From CAVUPF01 sp963803755 (GTDB taxonomy: Bacteria; Actinomycetota; Thermoleophilia; Solirubrobacterales; 70-9), in assembly GCA_963803755.1 (NCBI GenBank), contig CAWDNP010000011.1:372001-436000 (forward strand): DNA of 64,000 nucleotides. Direction: 5' to 3'. Positions 43,892 to 52,014 of this stretch are shown piece by piece. A program made the position numbers and the translations under genes. Each line of letters starts with the position of its first letter. The stretch's first letter is position 1. Under the pieces are notes generated by a model that was given only the letters and a program-made list of their open reading frames with translations, was not told the origin of the DNA and made no database searches.

Positions 43892-45352
43892 TCAGGCTGT
43901 GTCGATCAGAACACCGGGGTTGAGCATCCCGCTCGGATCCAGCTCGGCCTTCGCCGCCCGTAACGCAGCGGCGAACGGCGCCGGCCGCTGGCGGTCATAC
44001 CAGGGACGGTGGTCGCGGCCGACCGCGTGGTGGTGGGTGATCGTGCCGCCGCCCTCGATCACCGCCTCTGAGGCGGCGGCCTTGATCTCGTCCCATTGCT
44101 CGACCTCGCCGCCCCGCACCGCGGGCGCGATCACCGTGAAGTAAGGGGCCGGGCCATCGGGGTAGACGTGAGTGAGGCGACAGCTGACGCGCGGCGCACC
44201 CAGCCCCTCGGCCGGCCCGCCGGAGATCTCGGCGACCTTGGCCCTCACCGCCGCCATCGCCTCGGCGTGAAAGGCCTCAAAGCGGTCCCAGACGATCGCG
44301 GTCTCGAAGGTCTCGGAGAGGACGCCGCAGGCGACGAAAGTGTCGCGCAGGTATGGAGCGAGGAGGAAGGCACTCCGCCAGGCGCCGACTGCGTCGGCGC
44401 CCTCGCCCCCGTCGCGCACCTCCCCGGGCACACCCCCGTGTCCTCGGGCCATCTCCAGCGCCAGGTCCATCCACGCCTCGACGGGATGATGAGCGGACTC
44501 GAACCCCAGCACCAGCAGGTTCTTCTCGCCCGTTCCGGCCCCCGTCGTCCCCGCCTCCAGCGCATCGAGCAACCGACAGTTCGACGGGTAAAGGCCCGAC
44601 TGTGAGATCTCTCGGACCACCCTGGCCGCGGCCAGGAAGTCGTCGAACTCGACCCCGCAGGACGCCTTGAACTCGGGTCGCGGGCGCACCCGCACCCAGG
44701 CCTCGGCGATCACGCCGAGGATCCCCTCCGAGCCGATCAGCATCCGGTCGGGCGAGGGTCCGGCCCCCGACCCCGGTAACCGCCGGCTTTCCCACGTTCC
44801 CCGCGGAGTGATCGCCCGCGCCGACTCGACCAGATCGTCGATGTGCGTGTAAAGCGTCGCGAAGTGCCCCCCGGCCCGCGTCGCGATCCAGCCCCCCAGC
44901 GTTGAGTACTCAAACGACTGCGGAAAGTGCCGCAGCGTTAACCCACGCTTCCGAAGCTGCTCCTCCAACCGAGGCCCCGTAGCCCCTGCCTGGATCCGCG
45001 CCGCCAACGATTCCGCATCGACCTCCAGCACCAAGTCCAACCGGCGCAGGTCCATCGAGACGACGGGGCGATCGCCGGTCCGGGGCTCAACTCCCCCGAC
45101 CACACTGGTCCCACCGCCGAATGGCACGACAGCGGCCCCCTCCGTCTCTGCCCAGCTCAATACGACCTCGATCTCGGACTCATCCGCCGGGAAAGCGACG
45201 AGGTCCGGCGGATTGGGGAACTCCCCCCTGAACCCCCGCACAACATCCCGGTAAGCCTTCCCCAATGCGTGAGCAACGCGCTCGTAGTGCACATCCGTGA
45301 AGAGGTCCCCGAACTCCTCCGGCACCTTCAACCTCGCGGCCCGAAGCTCCAC
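43892..45352 (-). CDS. FAD-binding oxidase, alkyldihydroxyacetonephosphate synthase-like
   Basis: A flavoprotein of the VAO/p-cresol methylhydroxylase fold: FPADESEIEVVLSWAETEGAAVVPFGGGTSVVGGVEP is the FAD-binding core, and RLPGSGAGPSPDRMLIGSEGILGVIAEAWVRVRP and SCRLTHVYPDGPAPYFTV match alkylglycerone-phosphate synthase. GGGTITHHHAVGRDHRPW is the catalytic His region of that family. Its substrate in bacteria is unproven. GTG 45352 is the first ordinary start, but family-like sequence (RRLKHWGWGYEDQAP) is encoded upstream to about 45487, so the true start is probably near 45490, where GTA stands in place of an expected GTG; CTG 45493 is another option. Confidence 0.87.
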   Translation of the reverse strand: MELRAARLKVPEEFGDLFTDVHYERVAHALGKAYRDVVRGFRGEFPNPPDLVAFPADESEIEVVLSWAETEGAAVVPFGGGTSVVGGVEPRTGDRPVVSMDLRRLDLVLEVDAESLAARIQAGATGPRLEEQLRKRGLTLRHFPQSFEYSTLGGWIATRAGGHFATLYTHIDDLVESARAITPRGTWESRRLPGSGAGPSPDRMLIGSEGILGVIAEAWVRVRPRPEFKASCGVEFDDFLAAARVVREISQSGLYPSNCRLLDALEAGTTGAGTGEKNLLVLGFESAHHPVEAWMDLALEMARGHGGVPGEVRDGGEGADAVGAWRSAFLLAPYLRDTFVACGVLSETFETAIVWDRFEAFHAEAMAAVRAKVAEISGGPAEGLGAPRVSCRLTHVYPDGPAPYFTVIAPAVRGGEVEQWDEIKAAASEAVIEGGGTITHHHAVGRDHRPWYDRQRPAPFAAALRAAKAELDPSGMLNPGVLIDTA

Positions 45353-45486
45353 CTCTCCCAGCGGAACCGCCGCCTCCGGCCGACACCCGAACCCAAGCCG
45401 CTCTCTGATTCCGGCAGCAGCCTCCCTCAGCTCGACCTCAGAGGGCGCTTGGTCCTCATACCCCCACCCCCAGTGCTTGAGTCTCC

Positions 45487-47478
45487 TTACCAGTGCACGC
45501 CTTTCATCAGGTGCGCGAAGGCGACGGCCTCGGTGGACGGCGGTTTATCAGGAGCCTCATCTCCCTTCCCCTTTGCAGCCTGCGACTCGGGGAAAAGCTT
45601 GTACGCAGTGTTCAGGATCGTGTCGCTCGCCTTCGGGGCCACCGCGTAGAGCAGCTCGCCGAAGTTCCCAAGCCGCGTAGCCACCTTCTTCGGCTTGGCG
45701 ACCATCGCCCCGGCGATCATCTCCGCCGCCTCCTCCGGCGTGATCGCCGGGAACATGTCATACATCCGAGTCGGCGCGATCATCGGCGTCCGCACCAGAG
45801 GCATGTGGATCGTCGTTATGTGGACGCCGTCGTCGATCACCTCCGAGGCAATCACCCGGCTGAAGGCATCCAGCGCCGCCTTCGAGGCGACGTAGGCGGA
45901 AAAGCGCGGAGGGTTGGTCTGCGTCCCGATCGAGCTGACGTTGATTATGTGGCCCGACTTGCGCGCCCGCATCGCCGGCAGCAACGCAAGGATCAGTCGC
46001 ACCGCTCCGAAATAGTTGAGCTGGATCGTGCGCTCGTAGTCGTGAAAGCGATCGTAGGAGAGCGCGACCGAGCGCCGGATCGAGCGCCCCGCGTTGTTGA
46101 CGAGGATGTCGACCTGACCGTGGTAGGCGAGCACCTCCTCGGCCATCCGCTCGATGTCCTCGATGTCGGCCATGTCGCAGCGGTGGATGTGCGCGGTTCC
46201 GCCCGCCGTCTCGATCTCCTCCTTCGTCTCCTCCAACTTCTCGACCGAGCGGGCCACCAGCAGCACCGTCGCGCCGGCGTCGGCCGCCTTCACCGCAGCC
46301 GCCTTGCCAATCCCCGAAGAGGCGCCGGTGATCAACACCACCTTGCCCCGCACCGCCCCCGCCAGCGAACGGTCCTTGAACAGGTCGGGGTCGAGGTTGC
46401 GCTCCCAGTAGTCCCAGAGCCGCTCGGCGTAGGTCTCCAGCGCCGGCACCCCGATTCCCGATCCCTCCAGCGCCGCCTGGGCGCCCGAGCAGTCAAAGGT
46501 CGTCGGATAGTTGACGTAGCTGAGGATCTCGGGCGGGATGCCGAAGTCTCTCAGCACCACCTCCGCCGCCCGTCTCGCCGGGGGGAAGAGCTTAAGGCCG
46601 GTGCCGATCAGCGTCCTCGCCGGATCGACGACATTGGGCTCCAGCCGCACCGCCATCTGCGGCGCGTCGGCCGCCTTGGCGAAGAGGTTGATCGCCTCAC
46701 CCGCCGTCTTGGGGTGGGGGTCGGTTAGGTGAAACGCCCGGCCGTCGAGTCCCGGCCGGTGGGCGATGTGGTCGATCGCGGCGGCGACGAAGTCAACCGG
46801 GACGAGGTTGATCTCGCCTCCCTCAATCCCGATCGTCGGCAGCCAAGTGGGCAGCACTCGCCGCGCCCGCTGCAACGCCTTGAAGAAGTAGTAGGGGCCG
46901 TCGATCTTGTCGATCGCCCCCGTCCGCGAGTCCCCCACGACGATCCCCGGGCGATAGACCCGCCACGGCCGCGGGCAGTCCTCGCGCACGACCCGCTCGG
47001 ACTCATGCTTGGTCCGGAAGTAGGGGTTGGCGTCAAGTCCTTCGGCCTGCTCGAACATCTCCTCGCGCCACTCGCCGCGGTAAAGACCGGCGACGGCGAT
47101 CGAGCTGACCTGATGAAAGCAGCCGGCCTCGATCGCCCCCGCCAGCTCCACCGCGTGCCTCGTGCCCTCGACGTTTGCCACCTCCTGGACCTCGGCGTCA
47201 GCGGTCATGTCATAGATCGCCGCCAGGTGGAAGAAGTGATCGACCTCGCCCCGCATCGTCACCAGGTCCTCCTCGGAGACGCCCAGCCCCGGCTGGGAGA
47301 GGTCGCCGGCGACCGGAACGATCCGCGCCCCGTCGGCGCCCCAACTGGTGCGCAGCTCCTCCAGGCGGCCCCGCGAGCCCGCCCGGACGAGCGCGTAGAT
47401 TGTCCCCTCGCGCTTCAGCAACCGCTCGACGAGGTTGCGGCCGATGAACCCCGTCGCCCCGGTTAAGAAGTAATTCAC
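45487..47478 (-). CDS. two-domain SDR protein, fatty acyl-CoA reductase-like
   Basis: About 663 residues with two nucleotide-binding domains. The first is an extended SDR of the male-sterility/thioester-reductase style: NYFLTGATGFIGRNLVERLL, ANVEGTRHAVELA, and Tyr-Lys in YFRTKHESERVV. The second, from about residue 380, is a classical SDR: GKVVLITGASSGIGKAAAVKAADAGATVLLVAR, NNAGRSIRRS, and SAYVASKAALDAF. This order is that of mycobacterial AcrA1-type fatty acyl-CoA reductases, which make fatty alcohols or aldehydes for wax or lipids. GTG 47478 gives the most family-like start; GTG 47493 is also in frame. Divergent from the 2-oxoglutarate dehydrogenase gene. Confidence 0.87.
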   Translation of the reverse strand: MNYFLTGATGFIGRNLVERLLKREGTIYALVRAGSRGRLEELRTSWGADGARIVPVAGDLSQPGLGVSEEDLVTMRGEVDHFFHLAAIYDMTADAEVQEVANVEGTRHAVELAGAIEAGCFHQVSSIAVAGLYRGEWREEMFEQAEGLDANPYFRTKHESERVVREDCPRPWRVYRPGIVVGDSRTGAIDKIDGPYYFFKALQRARRVLPTWLPTIGIEGGEINLVPVDFVAAAIDHIAHRPGLDGRAFHLTDPHPKTAGEAINLFAKAADAPQMAVRLEPNVVDPARTLIGTGLKLFPPARRAAEVVLRDFGIPPEILSYVNYPTTFDCSGAQAALEGSGIGVPALETYAERLWDYWERNLDPDLFKDRSLAGAVRGKVVLITGASSGIGKAAAVKAADAGATVLLVARSVEKLEETKEEIETAGGTAHIHRCDMADIEDIERMAEEVLAYHGQVDILVNNAGRSIRRSVALSYDRFHDYERTIQLNYFGAVRLILALLPAMRARKSGHIINVSSIGTQTNPPRFSAYVASKAALDAFSRVIASEVIDDGVHITTIHMPLVRTPMIAPTRMYDMFPAITPEEAAEMIAGAMVAKPKKVATRLGNFGELLYAVAPKASDTILNTAYKLFPESQAAKGKGDEAPDKPPSTEAVAFAHLMKGVHW

Positions 47479-47504
47479 CTCTGTTTCATACACTCAATCC
47501 AGAG

Positions 47505-50500
47505 ATGGCGCAAACGGCGACCTTGCAGATCGAGATGCCCGAGATGGGCGAGTCGGTCACCGAGGGGATCGTGCTCGAGTGGCACGTCGCCGAGGGGGAC
47601 TTCGTCAACGAGGGCGACACCGTCGTGGAGATCTCGACCGACAAGGTCGACGCAGAGGTCCCGGCACCTGTCGCGGGCACGATCACGAAGCTGATTGCGC
47701 AGGTTGACGAAGAGGTAGCGGTGGGCGCTCCACTGGCCGAGATTGAGCCCGGGGAGGGGTCCGCCGAGGGGTCCAACGGCTCGGCTGCGGATCCCGTCAC
47801 GGGGGAAGGGGGCCCTGCGGGCGGGCAGAATCCGTCCTCGACCTCCCTCCCACGTCAGCCGCAGGGAGATGGGGCAACCACGGGCGGAACCGACGGGGCC
47901 ACTGAAGATGTGCGGGCCACGCCGGTTGCGCGACGCGTCGCCGCCGCCACAGGCGTCGACTTGGGGGCTGTCAGCGGCTCAGGTCCGGGCGCCAAGGTGA
48001 CCAAGGAGGACGTGCTGGCGGCCGCTAATGGGGGCGGGCCGGCGACTGCGCCCGGCGAGGCCAAACCGCTGCGCGGGCCGGCGGCGATGCTCGCCTCGGC
48101 GATGAACGAGAGTCGGCAGGTGCCGACCGCCACGTCGTTTCGGACTGTCGCCGTCGACACGCTGGACGCCAAGCGCAAGGCGCTGAACGGGGTGGTGAAC
48201 GAGCGGGGGATGAAGGTCTCCTTCACCCACCTGATCGCCTGGGCGATCGTGCAGGCCGCCAAGGAGTCCCCGGTGATGGTCCGCACCTATGAGGAGCGCG
48301 AGGGGAAGCCGTTCGCGCTCGAGATGGGACCGGTCAACCTCGGCATTGCGGTCGATGTCGAGCGAAAGGACGGCTCCCACAGCCTCATGGTCCCGGTGAT
48401 CAAGGGCGCTGACGGCCTGGACTTCGCGGCCTTTCACTCCTACTACGAGGACCTGATCACCAAGACTCGCGAGAACAAGCTCAGCCCCGATGACTTCCAG
48501 GGCACCAACATCTCCCTCACCAACCCCGGTGGCATCGGCACCGTCGCCTCGGTCCCGCGACTGATGAGCGGTCAGAGCGCGATCATCGCCACCGGCTCGA
48601 TCGCCTATCCGCCAGAGTGGGCGCACGCATCCCCCGACCGGGTCCGCCGGCTCGGAGTCTCCAAGGTGATGACGCTGACCTCGACCTATGACCACCGCGT
48701 CATCCAGGGTGCCGAGTCGGGTGCGTTCCTGCGCCGGGTCGAGCAGCTTCTCCAAGGCGAGAATGGCTTCTACGAGGGGCTCGCCGGAGACCTCGGCGTC
48801 GACCCAGGCCCGATCGCCGCGGCTCACCCAGTCTCCGCCTCCGCCCCACCGCTCGGCGCCCCCGCGCCGGCGAGCGCACCCACCGCCCCAGACGAGGAAC
48901 TGCTCCAAGCAGTCGAGTCGGCAACCTCGCTGCTCAAGGGCTACCGCACCCGCGGACACCTCGCCGCTCGCCTGGATCCGCTCGGCTCCGAGCCCCAGGG
49001 TGACCCTTCGATCCAGCCCGAGAGCCTCAACCTCACCCCGGAGCTGATGGCGAAGATCCCCGCCTCGATCCTGCACATCGGTGTCCCCGGCGAGACCCTG
49101 CTGGAGGCGCTGCCGCGACTGCGCGAGGCCTACTGCGGCACGATGGCCTACCAGTTCGAGCACCTCTCTTCCCACGAGCAGCGACTCTGGCTGCGAGAGA
49201 TGATCGAGACGGGCGCCCACTGTCGGGCGCTCGACGAGGACGAGAAACGCCGCCTCCTCGGCCGCCTGATCGACGTCTTCGGGTTCGAGCGCTTCCTCGA
49301 GAAGGCCTACCTGGGCCAGAAGATGTTCTCGGTCGAGGGCCTCGATGCCGTGGTGCCGATGCTCGACGAGCTGGTAACCCTCGCCCACCGCGCGGGCGCC
49401 GAGGAGGTCGTTTTCGGCATGGCCCATCGCGGGCGGCTCAGCGTCCTCGCCCACAACCTCGGCCGCCCGGTCGAGTCGATCCTTGCTGAGTTCGAGGGCG
49501 ACAAGCGGATCGACGCTGTGAAGGCGGTCGCGGCGATCCCCCTCGGCGGAACCGGCGACGTCAAGTACCACTACGGCCATCAGGGGATCTATGAGACCAG
49601 CGAGGGCGAGAAGATCTCCGTCCGCCTCTACCCCAACCCCAGCCACCTCGAGTTCGTCGACCCGGTAGTCACCGGCGGCGCCCGCTTCCTGCAATCCGAC
49701 CTCAACGGCCCGAAGCTCACCCACGACCCCAAGCGCGCCCTCGGGGTGCTGCTCCACGGCGACGCTTCCTTCCCGGCCCAGGGTGTTGTCGCCGAGACCC
49801 TCAACCTTCAGTCGCTAAAGGGCTACAACACCGGTGGCACGATCCACATCATCCAAAACAACCAGGTGGGGTTCACCACCGACCCGGAGGAGGCCCGTTC
49901 CACCCCCTATGCGGCCGACATGGCGAAGGGCTTCAACGTGCCGATCATCCACGTCAACGCCGATGATGTCGAGGCCTGCTCTGCCTCGATCCGCCTCGCG
50001 ATGGCCTACCGCGAACGCTGGGGACGGGACATCGTGATCGATCTGATCGGCTACCGCCGCTTCGGCCACAACGAGACCGACGAGCCCGCCTACACCCAGC
50101 CGCTGATGGCGGCGAAGATCAAGGCCCACCCGCCGGTGTCGGAGATCTATGCCGAGAAGTTGATCGGGGAGGGTGTGGTCAGCGCCGAGGATGTCGAGCG
50201 CGCCGCGAGCGAGCGGCGCGAGGAGATGTCCGCCGCGCTGAAGGAGCTGCGCGAGAAGATGGAGTCCGGCGAGTATGAGGACCCGACGGCGACCGCCACC
50301 GGCACCGGCGACCTCGACCGCACCGCCAGCCCCCCGGTCGACACCGCGGTGCCGGCGGAGAAGCTGCGGGCCCTCAACGAGGCCCTGCTGGAGGTGCCGG
50401 AGAGCTTCACGATCCACCGCAAGCTGCGCCGGCCACTGACCAAGCGCCTGGAGGCGATCGAGGCAGGCGGCATCGACTTCGGCCACGCAGAGGCGCTCGC

Positions 50501-51509
50501 CTTCGCCTCGCTTTTGACCGAGGGCGTACACACCCGCCTCACCGGGCAAGACACCGAGCGCGGCACCTTCTCCCACCGCCACCTCGTCCTGCACGATGAG
50601 AACACCGGCCTTGAGTACTGCCCGATGCAGAACCTGGATCAAGCCTCAGCCCCCTTTGAGCTGCACAACAGCCCCCTCTCGGAGGTAGCTTGCCTTGGCT
50701 TTGAGTACGGCTACTCGGCGGCGACGCCGAGCGCGCTCGTCCTCTGGGAGGCCCAGTTCGGCGACTTCGCCAACGCCGGCCAGGTGATCATCGACAGCTT
50801 CATCGTTTCGGGCGAGGCAAAGTGGGGCCAGACCAGTCGCCTCACCCTGCTGCTGCCCCACGGCTACGAGGGCTCCGGCCCCGAGCACTCCAGTGCCCGC
50901 ATCGAGCGCTTCCTGGCGCTCGGCGCGGAGGGCAATATCCGCATCGCCAACCCTACCACCGCCGCCCAGTACTTCCACCTGCTGCGCCGCCAGGCGCTGA
51001 TCCGCAAGCCCCGCCCGCTGATCGTCTTCACGCCGAAGGGCCTGCTGCGCCTGGAGCGGGCGACCGCCAGCCTGGAGGAACTGTCCAGCGGCGAGTTCCA
51101 CGCCATCCTCGATGACCCCAGCGCCAGCGGCAGGCGTGAGAAGGTCGAGCGACTGGTGCTCTGCACCGGCAAGGTGTACTTCGACATGGACGCGAGCGAG
51201 CGGCGCGAGTCGGCGGCCTCGATCGCCATCGCCCGGGTGGAGATGCTCTACCCCTTCGCAGACCAGCAGCTGGCTGACCTGATCGCCTCCTACCCCAACC
51301 TGAAGGAGATCGCCTGGGTGCAGGAGGAGCCGCGCAACATGGGTGCCTGGAAGGTGATGTCGCGGCGCATGCCGGGGATCTTGCCCGAGGGGGTCAAGCT
51401 GACCTACATCGGCCGCCCGGGCCGCGCCAGCCCCGGCGAGGGCTACTCGGCCGCCCACGCCCGCGAGCAGGAGCGCATAGTCCTGACTGCCCTCACCCCC
51501 GATGCCTGA
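47505..51509 (+). CDS. kgd: 2-oxoglutarate dehydrogenase: lipoyl-E2 and E1 fused in one polypeptide
   Basis: A 1334-residue enzyme. Domains in order: lipoyl domain (about 5-82) with the lipoylation site STDKVDAE at Lys 47; Gly/Ser-rich linker; E3-binding peripheral domain (about 136-172, VRATPVARRVAAATGVDLGAVSGSG); E2 acyltransferase core (about 190-430) with TYDHRVIQGAESG; linker; then E1 with TPP-binding sites (VVFGMAHRGRLSVLAHNLG, LLHGDASFPAQGVVAETLN, YRRFGHNETDEPAYTQP) and C-terminal EYGYS. It converts 2-oxoglutarate to succinyl-CoA. Mycobacterial KGD/OdhA have the same E2-E1 fusion but lack the lipoyl and peripheral domains. Here both are present, so only E3 need be supplied in trans. 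Confidence 0.93.
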   Translation: MAQTATLQIEMPEMGESVTEGIVLEWHVAEGDFVNEGDTVVEISTDKVDAEVPAPVAGTITKLIAQVDEEVAVGAPLAEIEPGEGSAEGSNGSAADPVTGEGGPAGGQNPSSTSLPRQPQGDGATTGGTDGATEDVRATPVARRVAAATGVDLGAVSGSGPGAKVTKEDVLAAANGGGPATAPGEAKPLRGPAAMLASAMNESRQVPTATSFRTVAVDTLDAKRKALNGVVNERGMKVSFTHLIAWAIVQAAKESPVMVRTYEEREGKPFALEMGPVNLGIAVDVERKDGSHSLMVPVIKGADGLDFAAFHSYYEDLITKTRENKLSPDDFQGTNISLTNPGGIGTVASVPRLMSGQSAIIATGSIAYPPEWAHASPDRVRRLGVSKVMTLTSTYDHRVIQGAESGAFLRRVEQLLQGENGFYEGLAGDLGVDPGPIAAAHPVSASAPPLGAPAPASAPTAPDEELLQAVESATSLLKGYRTRGHLAARLDPLGSEPQGDPSIQPESLNLTPELMAKIPASILHIGVPGETLLEALPRLREAYCGTMAYQFEHLSSHEQRLWLREMIETGAHCRALDEDEKRRLLGRLIDVFGFERFLEKAYLGQKMFSVEGLDAVVPMLDELVTLAHRAGAEEVVFGMAHRGRLSVLAHNLGRPVESILAEFEGDKRIDAVKAVAAIPLGGTGDVKYHYGHQGIYETSEGEKISVRLYPNPSHLEFVDPVVTGGARFLQSDLNGPKLTHDPKRALGVLLHGDASFPAQGVVAETLNLQSLKGYNTGGTIHIIQNNQVGFTTDPEEARSTPYAADMAKGFNVPIIHVNADDVEACSASIRLAMAYRERWGRDIVIDLIGYRRFGHNETDEPAYTQPLMAAKIKAHPPVSEIYAEKLIGEGVVSAEDVERAASERREEMSAALKELREKMESGEYEDPTATATGTGDLDRTASPPVDTAVPAEKLRALNEALLEVPESFTIHRKLRRPLTKRLEAIEAGGIDFGHAEALAFASLLTEGVHTRLTGQDTERGTFSHRHLVLHDENTGLEYCPMQNLDQASAPFELHNSPLSEVACLGFEYGYSAATPSALVLWEAQFGDFANAGQVIIDSFIVSGEAKWGQTSRLTLLLPHGYEGSGPEHSSARIERFLALGAEGNIRIANPTTAAQYFHLLRRQALIRKPRPLIVFTPKGLLRLERATASLEELSSGEFHAILDDPSASGRREKVERLVLCTGKVYFDMDASERRESAASIAIARVEMLYPFADQQLADLIASYPNLKEIAWVQEEPRNMGAWKVMSRRMPGILPEGVKLTYIGRPGRASPGEGYSAAHAREQERIVLTALTPDA

Positions 51510-51841
51510 TGCAAAAGCCGGTACCCGGGCCGCTGTTCGTGTGGGTAAAGCGCCTCTCTTGGATCGAGTTGACGATCTTCACCGCCCTGATCGTGTTCTG
51601 GCTGCTCCCCGGGTTCGAAACCGAGACGATGATTTTCGGGTGGGCGCACGGGATCGGTTTCGTCGGCCTCTGCATAGTGATCTGGGTGGCCGCAGTCAGG
51701 CGCGAGGCGCCTTACACCCTGCTCGCCGCGACCCTGACGCCGGTCGGCCCCCTTGGCAGTGTGATTGGAATCGAGCTGATCGAGCGCAGGGGTTGGGGCG
51801 TTGCGGATTACCCGCATAGCGCGGTGGACAACCCGCAATAA
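51509..51841 (+). CDS. DUF3817-family membrane protein
   Basis: A 110-residue protein with three hydrophobic segments: SWIELTIFTALIVFWLLPG, FGWAHGIGFVGLCIVIWVAAV and YTLLAATLTPVGPLGSVIGIE. HGIGFV and the PxGP turn are typical of DUF3817, small actinobacterial membrane proteins of unknown function. Its ATG overlaps the stop of the 2-oxoglutarate dehydrogenase gene (TGATG), so it is translationally coupled to it, though a functional link is not known. Confidence 0.82.
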   Translation: MQKPVPGPLFVWVKRLSWIELTIFTALIVFWLLPGFETETMIFGWAHGIGFVGLCIVIWVAAVRREAPYTLLAATLTPVGPLGSVIGIELIERRGWGVADYPHSAVDNPQ

Positions 51842-51854
51842 CCGCCCAGTGGCC

Positions 51855-51883
51855 TTGACCCCGACCGGCTGAGGCTGTATAGG
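51855..51883 (+). promoter_or_regulatory. strong-looking promoter in a convergent gap
   Basis: TTGACC (51855-51860), a spacer of 17 bases, then TATAGG (51878-51883). This is the best consensus promoter I noticed in the window and it lies between two converging genes with no protein gene ahead of it, only a series of inverted repeats and then the antisense strand of aconitase. Confidence 0.5.
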
Positions 51884-51885
51884 TA

Positions 51886-52014
51886 GACGGGACTGTTCCT
51901 CTGGACAGTCCCGTCCGGGGGAACGGCTGCGTCGGCATCCCTCCCTGGCTACCGACGCGCAGGTGCGGTGTGGGTCGCGCGGACCCCCCTGCCTCCCGCG
52001 GCCCCGCCGCACCT
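51886..52014 (+). ncRNA. candidate structured RNA or complex terminator
   Basis: Three inverted repeats follow in series: GACGGGACTGT/ACAGTCCCGTC (51886-51896 and 51905-51915, perfect 11 pairs, 8-base loop); GCGTCGG/CCGACGC (51929-51935, 51952-51958); AGGTGCGG/CCGCACCT (51961-51968, 52007-52014). GGGGG at 51917-51921 could also pair with CCCCC near 51985. With the promoter directly upstream, the start point would fall at the base of the first hairpin. Alternatively the first hairpin is just the terminator of the 2-oxoglutarate dehydrogenase transcript and the last that of aconitase. No known RNA family recognised. Confidence 0.4.

Noticed and set aside
47979..49757. 592-codon minus-strand open frame
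   Set aside because: Entirely antisense to the 2-oxoglutarate dehydrogenase gene; repetitive Leu/Gly/Val/Arg composition and no recognisable motif.
51886..52014. 6C RNA or SRP RNA
   Set aside because: The hairpin loops lack the paired runs of six C of 6C RNA, and the SRP GGAA-tetraloop domain is absent.
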